Shown: positions 7,814 to 13,652 of the stretch, piece by piece | Layout: every line of letters starts with the position of its first letter | How positions within the stretch are numbered: the stretch's first letter is position 1 | From: Caryophanales bacterium UBA1719 | GTDB lineage: Bacteria; Bacillota_I; Bacilli_A; RFN20; CAG-826 | NCBI GenBank assembly: GCA_002317145.1 | Contig: DCIT01000021.1 | Location: forward strand, 1 to 16,002 | Length of the DNA stretch: 16,002 bases | Reading direction: 5' to 3' | Position numbers and translations under genes: made by a program | Notes under the pieces: model-generated | Database searches by the model: none | What the model was told of the DNA's origin: nothing | Seen by the model: only the letters and a program-made list of their open reading frames with translations

Positions 7814-8974
7814 ATGGCTAGAGTACAATTAGAAAAAGTTAAGAAGATTTATCAAGGAAATGTTGTAGCGGTTCATGAATTTAATTTAGATATTAAAGAT
7901 AAAGAATTCGTTGTTTTTGTAGGTCCTTCTGGATGTGGTAAATCTACAACATTAAGAATGATCGCAGGATTAGAGGATATCTCTGAAGGCACAATTAAAA
8001 TTGATGGAGAAGTAGTCAATGATCTTCCTCCAAAGGATAGAGGAATCGCGATGGTTTTCCAAAACTATGCTTTATATCCACATTTAACTGTATTTGAAAA
8101 TATGGCATTCTCACTTAGATTAAAAAAGAATCCTAAGATGAGTCAAGATGAAATATATAAACGTGTTACGGATGCTGCAAAGATATTAGGTATAACTGAA
8201 TATTTAACTCGTAAACCAAAAGCATTATCTGGTGGTCAAAGACAAAGAGTTGCGATTGGTAGAGCAATGGTTAGAGAATCAAAAATATTCTTAATGGATG
8301 AACCATTATCTAACTTAGATGCGAAGTTACGTAATCAGATGAGAGCGGAAATAATTTTACTTCGTAAGAAGATTAATTCGACTTTCGTGTATGTTACTCA
8401 TGATCAAACTGAAGCTATGACTTTAGGTGATCGTATTGTCATTATGAAAGATGGTTATATTCAACAAGTTGGTACTCCAATTGAAGTATTTGATATGCCT
8501 GATAACATGTTTGTTGCTGGATTTATTGGTGCACCAATGATGAATTTTATTGAATGCGATTTAATTAAAGATAAAACTAAATATTACGTTAATCCATTTG
8601 ATTCTAAGATATTAGTGGATTCCTCTAAAGGTACTGAATTAAAGAGTAAAAATATTAAGACTCAAAAAATTATTTTAGGTGTAAGACCTGAGCATATTGA
8701 GTTAGCAAGTAAATCTTCAAGTTCAGCATTTGCATGTAAAGTTAAAGTATGCGAAATGATGGGTAGTGAATTACATGTTCATGGTGAAGTAAAAGGAAAT
8801 GATATTATTGTTAGAATACCAACTATTTCTATTACACCTGATCAAAAAGAAAAATTATTAACTGCAGGTTCAACTATATATTTAACATTCACTGGTAAAG
8901 TAATGCATTTCTTTGATAAAGAAACCAAAATTAATATATTAACTAAACATAAGAACGTTCCAGTTAATAAATAA
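7814..8974 (+). CDS. Sugar ABC transporter ATP-binding protein, MalK/MsmX/UgpC type
   Basis: 386 residues. It is the nucleotide-binding subunit that powers import through the two permeases. All motifs are intact: Walker A GPSGCGKST (37-45), Q-loop Gln83, signature LSGGQRQR (138-145), Walker B FLMDEP (159-164), D-loop SNLD and switch His196. The C-terminal third (about 240-370) is the TOBE/MalK regulatory domain, containing LGVRPEHIEL. AAGGAG lies 10 nt before the ATG. In Bacilli such ATPases are often shared among several sugar importers, but here the gene is encoded with its own permeases. Its stop is 1 nt from the stop of the convergent nucleotidase gene, with no clear terminator between them. 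Confidence 0.94.
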   Translation: MARVQLEKVKKIYQGNVVAVHEFNLDIKDKEFVVFVGPSGCGKSTTLRMIAGLEDISEGTIKIDGEVVNDLPPKDRGIAMVFQNYALYPHLTVFENMAFSLRLKKNPKMSQDEIYKRVTDAAKILGITEYLTRKPKALSGGQRQRVAIGRAMVRESKIFLMDEPLSNLDAKLRNQMRAEIILLRKKINSTFVYVTHDQTEAMTLGDRIVIMKDGYIQQVGTPIEVFDMPDNMFVAGFIGAPMMNFIECDLIKDKTKYYVNPFDSKILVDSSKGTELKSKNIKTQKIILGVRPEHIELASKSSSSAFACKVKVCEMMGSELHVHGEVKGNDIIVRIPTISITPDQKEKLLTAGSTIYLTFTGKVMHFFDKETKINILTKHKNVPVNK

Positions 8975-8975
8975 T

Positions 8976-10751
8976 TTATTTAATATCTTCTTCTGTAATT
9001 GTTTTGGTGTTAAATTCACCGATATCTAATTCGTTGTTATTAATTTTATCAACTGCAGTTTTGTGTTTAGTTTCGTCCCATTCAATTCCAGTTATTTCCC
9101 AATTATTCACGTTATATTTATGGTCATCTGCATCTATTGTTTTCTTTTCAGTAATATAATCAACAATCATTTCTCTAATTCCTTGTCCTTGTTTTAAATC
9201 ACTCTTATATAATTTTGGACGTTCATTTTCTGGATATATAACACCTGGATTTAATAATTGAGAATTAGCACGATAGTGGCTTACCGCTATATAAAAAACA
9301 TCATCTTCTTTAACTGAAGTATCGTTATCTTCCCATTTTAAATTTTCAATTCTTGATCCAGCTTCTTTTGAAATATTTACATCGTATTTTACTCCGGCAA
9401 ACATATCATAGTTAAAGACAGGTATTTTACTTGAGAAAGAAATGGTTAAATCCTTATCTTTATATTGATTTAAAAATGTAACTGCCCACTCCATATATTG
9501 TTTTAATTGTTTACCATTCATTTCTAAAACATATAAATAATTTTCATATTTATATATATTCGAACAATCACATTTACGAATTTCTTCTTTTTCTAAATTA
9601 GAATGGTAGTTACCAATTGCGGCGGAAGATACTTTGATTTTATCTGCAATTTCTTTGCATTCCTCTTTTGCTACTGCTAATTGAACTTCATTAACTAATC
9701 TAACTAGTGGTGTAGGTTTCATGTATGTTGATGGAACCTTTGTAATTTCAAACGGTTTGGCCATAGGACCATTTACTAGTTTTCCTATTGGTTCTCTAGC
9801 ATTTGCTTTCGCTCTTTCATCAAAAGGTTTAGCAAATTCATTTATCTTTGCATTAGTCTCAAATTCCTTAATATTTAAAGCTGTTGCAGTTTTCTTTGAT
9901 ACAACGTTTTTGTTATTTACTTTATTAACTTCTAAATCAATTTTCATCATTGTTTGAGCATTGCTTTTGTTTTCAACGATTAATGAATTATTTACAGTTG
10001 TATTAACAACTTCATGTTGATGTCCTCCAATAATGACATCAATTTCAGGACAAGCATTTGCGAGATCTGCGCATGAGACTCCTTGTCCACCTTCATCTCT
10101 ATTTATGCCAAAGTGTTCAACTGCAACAATAACATCCGCTAAATCATTATCTTTTAGATTCTTAACAACTTTCTTAGTTTCTTCAATTGGATCAGTAACT
10201 TTCCAACCTTCTAAGTTTGCGCTATCCCATTTAGTAATTAAGTAATTAGTCATCCCTACAACGCCTATTCTTATGCCACCTTTATTAAAGATTTTAAAAG
10301 AATCTGCTAATGGTTCATATGTATCTTTCTTAACAACATTACCAGTTAATACTGCACCTTTAAATCCTTTTAAATTTCTTTGTAGACGTTCCATATTAAA
10401 GTTATATTCATGGTTACCAGTTACAAAGACATCATAATTAAGTAAATTAAGTGCTTGAATCATTGGATGAACTTCTTCATCTTTGAAAATTTCAGCATAA
10501 TTACCTTGAATAATATCTCCGCAATCAATTACTAATGTATTATTGTTTCTATATTTTTCTATCGCCGTACCTATTTGAGATAAACTTCCGTTTTTAGTTT
10601 CAGAGTCTAAAGCATAGTCAAACGGTACAAGCATTCCGTGTAAATCTGATGTTGCAAGTAATTGAATCTTTGTAGTTTTATTACAAGAAAAAGAGGTGCC
10701 TAAGCATACTATTGAAGCTACAAGCACTAATAATTTATTTAATACTTTCAT
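8976..10751 (-). CDS. 5'-nucleotidase / 2',3'-cyclic phosphodiesterase lipoprotein (UshA/CpdB family)
   Basis: 591 residues from the chosen ATG at 10751. It is a calcineurin-like metallophosphoesterase plus a 5'-nucleotidase C-terminal domain, expected to hydrolyse extracellular nucleotides for nucleoside and phosphate salvage. Metal ligands are present: SDLHG (Asp36, His38), CGDIIQG (Asp79), GNHEYN (Asn113, His114), His213 in VEHFG, and GGHQHE (His244, His246). The C-terminal domain (about 335-540) has VLEMNGKQLK and FAGVKYDV, the family's nucleoside-binding region. A signal peptide (1-22) ends in TSFSC with lipid-linked Cys23. The frame is open 17 codons further, but that would bury the signal peptide; ATG 10751 also sits at the right distance from a promoter. 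No ribosome binding site is seen. Whether the substrate is a 5'-nucleotide or a 2',3'-cyclic nucleotide is unresolved. Confidence 0.9.
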   Translation of the reverse strand: MKVLNKLLVLVASIVCLGTSFSCNKTTKIQLLATSDLHGMLVPFDYALDSETKNGSLSQIGTAIEKYRNNNTLVIDCGDIIQGNYAEIFKDEEVHPMIQALNLLNYDVFVTGNHEYNFNMERLQRNLKGFKGAVLTGNVVKKDTYEPLADSFKIFNKGGIRIGVVGMTNYLITKWDSANLEGWKVTDPIEETKKVVKNLKDNDLADVIVAVEHFGINRDEGGQGVSCADLANACPEIDVIIGGHQHEVVNTTVNNSLIVENKSNAQTMMKIDLEVNKVNNKNVVSKKTATALNIKEFETNAKINEFAKPFDERAKANAREPIGKLVNGPMAKPFEITKVPSTYMKPTPLVRLVNEVQLAVAKEECKEIADKIKVSSAAIGNYHSNLEKEEIRKCDCSNIYKYENYLYVLEMNGKQLKQYMEWAVTFLNQYKDKDLTISFSSKIPVFNYDMFAGVKYDVNISKEAGSRIENLKWEDNDTSVKEDDVFYIAVSHYRANSQLLNPGVIYPENERPKLYKSDLKQGQGIREMIVDYITEKKTIDADDHKYNVNNWEITGIEWDETKHKTAVDKINNNELDIGEFNTKTITEEDIK

Positions 10752-10757
10752 ATATTT

Positions 10758-10786
10758 ATTTAAATCACTAATTGATTTAAAGTCAA
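10758..10786 (-). promoter_or_regulatory. Promoter of the nucleotidase gene, probably leaderless
   Basis: On the minus strand TTGACT (10786-10781, 5 of 6 consensus) is followed after 17 bp by TTAAAT (10763-10758, 4 of 6), with a TG dinucleotide upstream of the -10. Exactly six bases separate the -10 from the ATG at 10751, which would make the start codon the 5' end of the mRNA. No Shine-Dalgarno is present. Confidence 0.55.
10759..10781. repeat. Perfect inverted repeat within the nucleotidase promoter, candidate operator
   Basis: Arms TTTAAATCA (10759-10767) and TGATTTAAA (10773-10781) are perfect reverse complements separated by CTAAT. The 23-bp element fills the space between the -35 and -10 boxes and touches both, as expected for a repressor site. 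The cognate regulator is unknown. Confidence 0.45.
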
Positions 10787-10841
10787 TAAAATTAATTAAC
10801 AAATAAGTAAAATAAAATATAACAAATGAGTAAAGTAAAAA

Positions 10842-10870
10842 TTGACAAATTAGTAAAATGCAATTATTAT
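10842..10870 (+). promoter_or_regulatory. Promoter of the DUF4143 ATPase gene, probably leaderless
   Basis: A perfect TTGACA (10842-10847) is followed after 17 bp by TATTAT (10865-10870, 5 of 6 consensus) and six bases later by the ATG at 10877. This is the same geometry as at 3984-4019 and on the minus strand at 10786-10751. A perfect TATAAT (10868-10873) overlaps the -10 box but would need a 20-bp spacer and would start transcription inside the gene. Confidence 0.55.
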
Positions 10871-10876
10871 AATTTT

Positions 10877-12163
10877 ATGAAAATTAATTACATAAAAAGA
10901 ATCACAGATGAGTTATTAAAAGAAAAATTATCTTCATTTGGAGGAGTTTTAATTGCAGGGCCTAAAGGATGTGGGAAAACCACATCAGCAAAAAGATTGG
11001 CTAAAACAATTATTGAATTTCAAGATGAAGAGAAAAAAGATTATTATTTGACATTAGTAAATACAATGGTTTCTAAATTACTTGCTAATAAAAAACCAAT
11101 ATTATTTGATGAGTGGCAAGATGCACCAAAAACGTGGGGTGCAGCAAGAAAATACATAGATGATAATCAAGAGATTGGAAGTTTTATTTTTACCGGTTCT
11201 TCATCAGCAATTGTTAATACTCCTCATACTGGTACTTTACGTATATCTACACTTAATATGTATCCAATGTCTTTGTTTGAAAGCGGGGAATCTAACGGAA
11301 CAGTATCGTTGTCAAAATTAATTGATACGAAAGAAGTTCCTTTTAAATCAGACTCAAAAATTAACCTAGATGATTTAATATTTGCTATTTGTAGAGGTGG
11401 ATGGCCTAGCGCGCTTATTCAAAAAACAAAAAAAGGTCAGCTAAATGTCGCTAAAGAAATTTATGACAAAACGATTTCGATTGATATATCAAAAATTAGA
11501 GGTGTGAAAAGAGATAAAAAAATAACTAAACAGTTGTTAAAATCATATTCGCGTAATATTTGTACTTTGGCTGAAAATACAACAATAATTAAAGATATAA
11601 ATGGTGTGCAAGAGATTACCAAGCCAACATATTATGACTATGTATATGATTTAGAAGAACTTCATATTATTGAAGATATTGAAGCTTGGTCTCCTGCTAT
11701 TAGGTCTAAAACAGCAATAAGAAGAGGAAGAAAAAGAAATTTAATAGATCCTTCGATTGCAGTCGCCGCATTGAATTTATCTCCTGAATATTTTAATCAA
11801 GACTTTAATACACTTGGGTTTTTATTTGAATCCTTATGTGTAAGAGATTTAAGAATTTACTCAATGCCACTGGGAGGAGAAATATCGTATTATCATGATA
11901 GAAGTGGATTAGAAGTTGATATAGTATTACATTTAAATAACGGAAGATATGCTTTAATTGAATGCAAATTGGGACATTATTATGTAGAAGAAGCGGCTCA
12001 ACATTTAAACAAAATAGAAAAGTTAATAATTGATTATAATAAGGAAACAAAAAATATTAAAATGCGTTTACCTGATTTAAAAATTGTTATAACCGGTGAT
12101 GGTACAGCCTATAAAAGAGATGATAATGTATTTGTTATTCCTATCGGAACATTAAAACCATAA
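10877..12163 (+). CDS. AAA-type ATPase with DUF4143 C-terminal domain
   Basis: 428 residues from ATG 10877. The N-terminal ATPase domain has Walker A GPKGCGKTT (28-36, Lys34), Walker B ILFDEW (Asp78, Glu79) and sensor-like FIFTGSSSA. The C-terminal DUF4143 domain ends in a PD-(D/E)XK-like pattern: EVDIVL with Asp348 and ALIECK with Glu362 and Lys364. The family is widespread and patchy in gut bacteria and archaea, often in variable gene neighbourhoods. Its cellular role is not established, and a nuclease activity is inferred only from the motif. The frame is open from 10826, but the family usually begins with a YIKRI-type segment right after Met. ATG 10877 matches that and is correctly placed for a promoter. 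It stands alone, diverging from the nucleotidase gene, and ends at a strong terminator. Confidence 0.88.
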   Translation: MKINYIKRITDELLKEKLSSFGGVLIAGPKGCGKTTSAKRLAKTIIEFQDEEKKDYYLTLVNTMVSKLLANKKPILFDEWQDAPKTWGAARKYIDDNQEIGSFIFTGSSSAIVNTPHTGTLRISTLNMYPMSLFESGESNGTVSLSKLIDTKEVPFKSDSKINLDDLIFAICRGGWPSALIQKTKKGQLNVAKEIYDKTISIDISKIRGVKRDKKITKQLLKSYSRNICTLAENTTIIKDINGVQEITKPTYYDYVYDLEELHIIEDIEAWSPAIRSKTAIRRGRKRNLIDPSIAVAALNLSPEYFNQDFNTLGFLFESLCVRDLRIYSMPLGGEISYYHDRSGLEVDIVLHLNNGRYALIECKLGHYYVEEAAQHLNKIEKLIIDYNKETKNIKMRLPDLKIVITGDGTAYKRDDNVFVIPIGTLKP

Positions 12164-12174
12164 AGTCGCAAAAT

Positions 12175-12210
12175 AAAACCCACACTAATAAAAATTAAAG
12201 TGTGGGTTTT
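12175..12210. terminator. Bidirectional rho-independent terminator
   Basis: AAAACCCACACT (12175-12186) pairs perfectly with AGTGTGGGTTTT (12199-12210) around a 12-nt loop. The A-run on the left and T-run on the right let it work in both directions. It lies between the convergent ATPase gene (stop 12163) and rplT (stop 12223) and can terminate both. Confidence 0.92.
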
Positions 12211-12222
12211 AAATAAATAAAT

Positions 12223-12573
12223 TTATTTGGCTTCTTTAGCGACTTTAACTAAGGCTTTAAAAGCGTTAGCATCGTTAATAGCTAATTCACTTAACATCTT
12301 TCTATTGATATTAACTTTAGCAACTTTTAATCCGTGCATGAAGTTAGAATAAGAAATGTTATTTTCTCTACAGGCAGCGTTAATTCTTTTAATCCAAAGT
12401 TTTCTATAGTCAGATTTTAATTCTTTACGGTTGATGTAAGAATATCTTTCACCACGAAGGACTTGTTCTTTAGCGGTTTTAAATAAAGTATGTTTACTAC
12501 CAAAGTAACCGGAAGCTTTTTTAATTACTTTCTTTCTTCTTGCGTGAGTTACTGTTCCACCTTTTACTCTCAT
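12223..12573 (-). CDS. rplT: 50S ribosomal protein L20
   Basis: 116 residues, close to the usual 117-119. L20 binds 23S rRNA early in 50S assembly and in low-GC Gram-positives also represses its own operon by binding the infC leader. The N-terminus MRVKGGTVTHARRKKVIKKASGY is the family hallmark, including the YFGSKHTLFKTAKEQV segment. The central WIKRINAACRENNISYSNFM and the C-terminal LSELAINDANAFKALV also match. AAGGAGG is 8 nt before the ATG. It is the last gene of infC-rpmI-rplT, with a 17-nt gap to rpmI, and transcription ends at the bidirectional hairpin just downstream. Confidence 0.97.
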   Translation of the reverse strand: MRVKGGTVTHARRKKVIKKASGYFGSKHTLFKTAKEQVLRGERYSYINRKELKSDYRKLWIKRINAACRENNISYSNFMHGLKVAKVNINRKMLSELAINDANAFKALVKVAKEAK

Positions 12574-12590
12574 AAACTATCCTCCTTATA

Positions 12591-12782
12591 TTATTGTAAA
12601 AGATCTTTTACGCGGCTGTAGTCAGTTTTGTCGACTAATCTTGCGTTGCGTAAGTGTCTTTTTTGTTTAGTTGTTTTTCTTGGTGCTAAATGTCCTTTAT
12701 AGGCACATTTTCTTTTCATCTTACCAGTTCCGGTAAGTTTAACGCGTTTAGCTAATGCGCGTTTAGTTTTCATTTTTGGCAT
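12591..12782 (-). CDS. rpmI: 50S ribosomal protein L35
   Basis: 63 residues, very basic. The sequence MPKMKTKRALAKRVKLTGTGK with the later APRKTTKQKRHLRN is the standard L35 pattern. L35 is a late-assembling protein of the large subunit. A purine-rich GGAGAGG lies 8 nt before the ATG. It sits between infC and rplT in the conserved order, 15 nt after the infC stop. Confidence 0.97.
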   Translation of the reverse strand: MPKMKTKRALAKRVKLTGTGKMKRKCAYKGHLAPRKTTKQKRHLRNARLVDKTDYSRVKDLLQ

Positions 12783-12797
12783 AGTTTTCTACCTCTC

Positions 12798-13352
12798 CTA
12801 CTTTCTAAATTTACTAGCAAGTATCGCTATCATGAACTTACCTTCCATAGAGGCTGGTTTTTCAATAGTCGATACTTCTGTTAGTTGAGCAATAAACCTA
12901 TTTAATACTTCTTGGCCAACATCGATATGTGCTAATTGTCTACCACGGTAACGAACGACTACTTTTACTTTGTCTCCGTTTTGTAAGAATTCTTTTGCAC
13001 GATTAGCTTTAGTAAGTAAATCATGTTCACCTATTTGAGGTGTTAATTGAACTTCTTTTAAATCAACCATGTGCATTTGTTGATTTCTTTTATTCTCTTT
13101 GGCTTTCTTCTGTTGTTCGAAACGATACTTACCATAATTGAGAATTTTGCAAACCGGTGGTTTAGCATTTGGAGCGACGCATAGTAAGTCTAGATCATAT
13201 TCGATAGCTTTTTCATATGCTTCGCGACTACTCATAACTCCTAGTTGTTCTCCATTAGGACCTATAAGCATTACTGATGGGAAACGAACTCTTTCGTTTA
13301 CTAGATCAGAATTTTGTTTTTCTGGCATTTTGCCAGGTTGTTGGTAATAAAT
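12798..13352 (-). CDS. infC: Translation initiation factor IF-3, starting at ATT
   Basis: 184 residues from the ATT at 13352-13350. IF-3 binds the 30S subunit, prevents premature subunit joining and checks start-codon pairing. The N-domain has NERVRF...LIGPNGEQLGV and the family signature KILNYGKYRFEQQK. The C-domain has KEVQLTPQIGEHDLLTKANRA and VRYRGRQLAH. An ATG start at 13328 would leave the perfect AAGGAGG (13368-13362) 33 nt away, which is too far. The in-frame ATT is 9 nt from it, and an in-frame TAA lies two codons upstream of the ATT. AUU initiation of infC is known in E. coli and in bacilli, where IF-3 represses its own non-canonical start codon. Eight residues (YYQQPGK after the initiator) are thus added to the ATG form. 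Confidence 0.9.
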   Translation of the reverse strand: MYYQQPGKMPEKQNSDLVNERVRFPSVMLIGPNGEQLGVMSSREAYEKAIEYDLDLLCVAPNAKPPVCKILNYGKYRFEQQKKAKENKRNQQMHMVDLKEVQLTPQIGEHDLLTKANRAKEFLQNGDKVKVVVRYRGRQLAHIDVGQEVLNRFIAQLTEVSTIEKPASMEGKFMIAILASKFRK

Positions 13353-13361
13353 AAGTTATAT

Positions 13362-13368
13362 CCTCCTT
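13362..13368 (-). promoter_or_regulatory. Ribosome binding site that fixes the infC start at ATT
   Basis: The minus strand reads AAGGAGG, a perfect anti-Shine-Dalgarno match, 9 nt before the in-frame ATT at 13352. No other ribosome binding site is found nearer to the ATG at 13328. It directly follows the U-rich tail of the attenuator hairpin. Confidence 0.85.
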
Positions 13369-13370
13369 GT

Positions 13371-13397
13371 AAATAAAATAGGTGCGATTCTCGCACC
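13371..13397 (-). terminator. Attenuator (intrinsic terminator) of the infC operon leader
   Basis: On the minus strand GGTGCGA (13397-13391), a GAA loop and TCGCACC (13387-13381) form a perfect 7-bp stem, followed by TATTTTATTT. It ends 2 nt before the ribosome binding site, so it is a conditional terminator in the leader rather than the end of a gene. Confidence 0.8.
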
Positions 13398-13494
13398 CAC
13401 ACTCTAAAGTAAATAAATTACTTTGTAGCATCTACCAATCTACTTTGTAGGTCTGGTGTCTCGGGTTAGAGAACTTTCTACTTTGTTTACTGCG
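13371..13494 (-). promoter_or_regulatory. infC-rpmI-rplT leader, L20-responsive type
   Basis: About 140 nt of untranslated leader precede infC. It carries three copies of ACAAAGTA, a possible CTCTAA/TTAGAG long-range pairing (13466-13471 with 13402-13407), an AAAGTAA/TTACTTT hairpin (13406-13424) and the terminator hairpin next to the ribosome binding site. In Bacillus and relatives, excess L20 binds such a leader (Rfam L20 leader) and favours termination. Assignment rests on gene order plus attenuator architecture; I could not run a covariance search. Confidence 0.7.
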
Positions 13495-13500
13495 TAATAT

Positions 13501-13527
13501 GTTATATTAAGTTATTTATAATTGCAA
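13501..13527 (-). promoter_or_regulatory. Possible promoter of infC-rpmI-rplT
   Basis: On the minus strand TTGCAA (13527-13522) and TATAAC (13506-13501, 5 of 6 consensus) are separated by 15 bp, slightly short. The start would be near 13494, giving a leader of about 140 nt. The assignment is weak because the region is very AT-rich. Confidence 0.4.
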
Positions 13528-13592
13528 ATAAAATTAATTTAGAAATAGATAAGTTAATTTAAAAATAATAGAAATTAGTATTACAAATAACT

Positions 13593-13627
13593 TTGTTAAT
13601 GTAATTTACATTAAAATAATCTATAAT
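13593..13627 (+). promoter_or_regulatory. glgB promoter region
   Basis: Two readings are possible. TTGTTA (13593-13598) with AATAAT (13615-13620) and a 16-bp spacer is one. The other is a perfect TATAAT (13622-13627) with no recognisable -35 at the usual distance. In both, a perfect palindrome occupies the -35 or spacer region. Transcription would start at about 13627-13634, giving a short leader with AAGGA (13641-13645), 7 nt before the glgB ATG. Confidence 0.5.
13596..13614. repeat. Perfect 19-bp palindrome upstream of glgB, candidate operator
   Basis: Arms TTAATGTAA (13596-13604) and TTACATTAA (13606-13614) are perfect reverse complements around a single T. It lies within the glgB promoter and contains G/C at matched positions, so it is less likely to be a by-product of AT-richness. 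It resembles generic dimeric-repressor sites but does not match the CcpA consensus, which has a central CG. Confidence 0.6.
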
Positions 13628-13652
13628 CTAATTATCAACGAAGGATTTTAAT

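Noticed and set aside
8966..8980. AATAAAT/ATTTATT inverted repeat as a terminator between the convergent genes
   Set aside because: The stem is seven A-T pairs with a 1-nt centre, too weak to be called an intrinsic terminator.
10752..10802. 17-codon N-terminal extension of the nucleotidase
   Set aside because: It would place polar sequence before a clear lipoprotein signal peptide and overlaps the promoter.
10842..10873. Perfect TTGACA with perfect TATAAT as the ATPase promoter
   Set aside because: The spacer would be 20 bp and the start would fall inside the gene; the overlapping TATTAT gives 17 bp and a start at the ATG.
10862..10874. AATTAT/ATAATT palindrome at the ATPase -10 as an operator
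   Set aside because: Six-base A/T-only arms are expected by chance in such AT-rich DNA.
13596..13614. Assigning the glgB palindrome to CcpA or PadR
   Set aside because: The central CG of the CcpA consensus is missing and the ATGT-ACAT spacing is 5 nt rather than the 8 nt of PadR sites.
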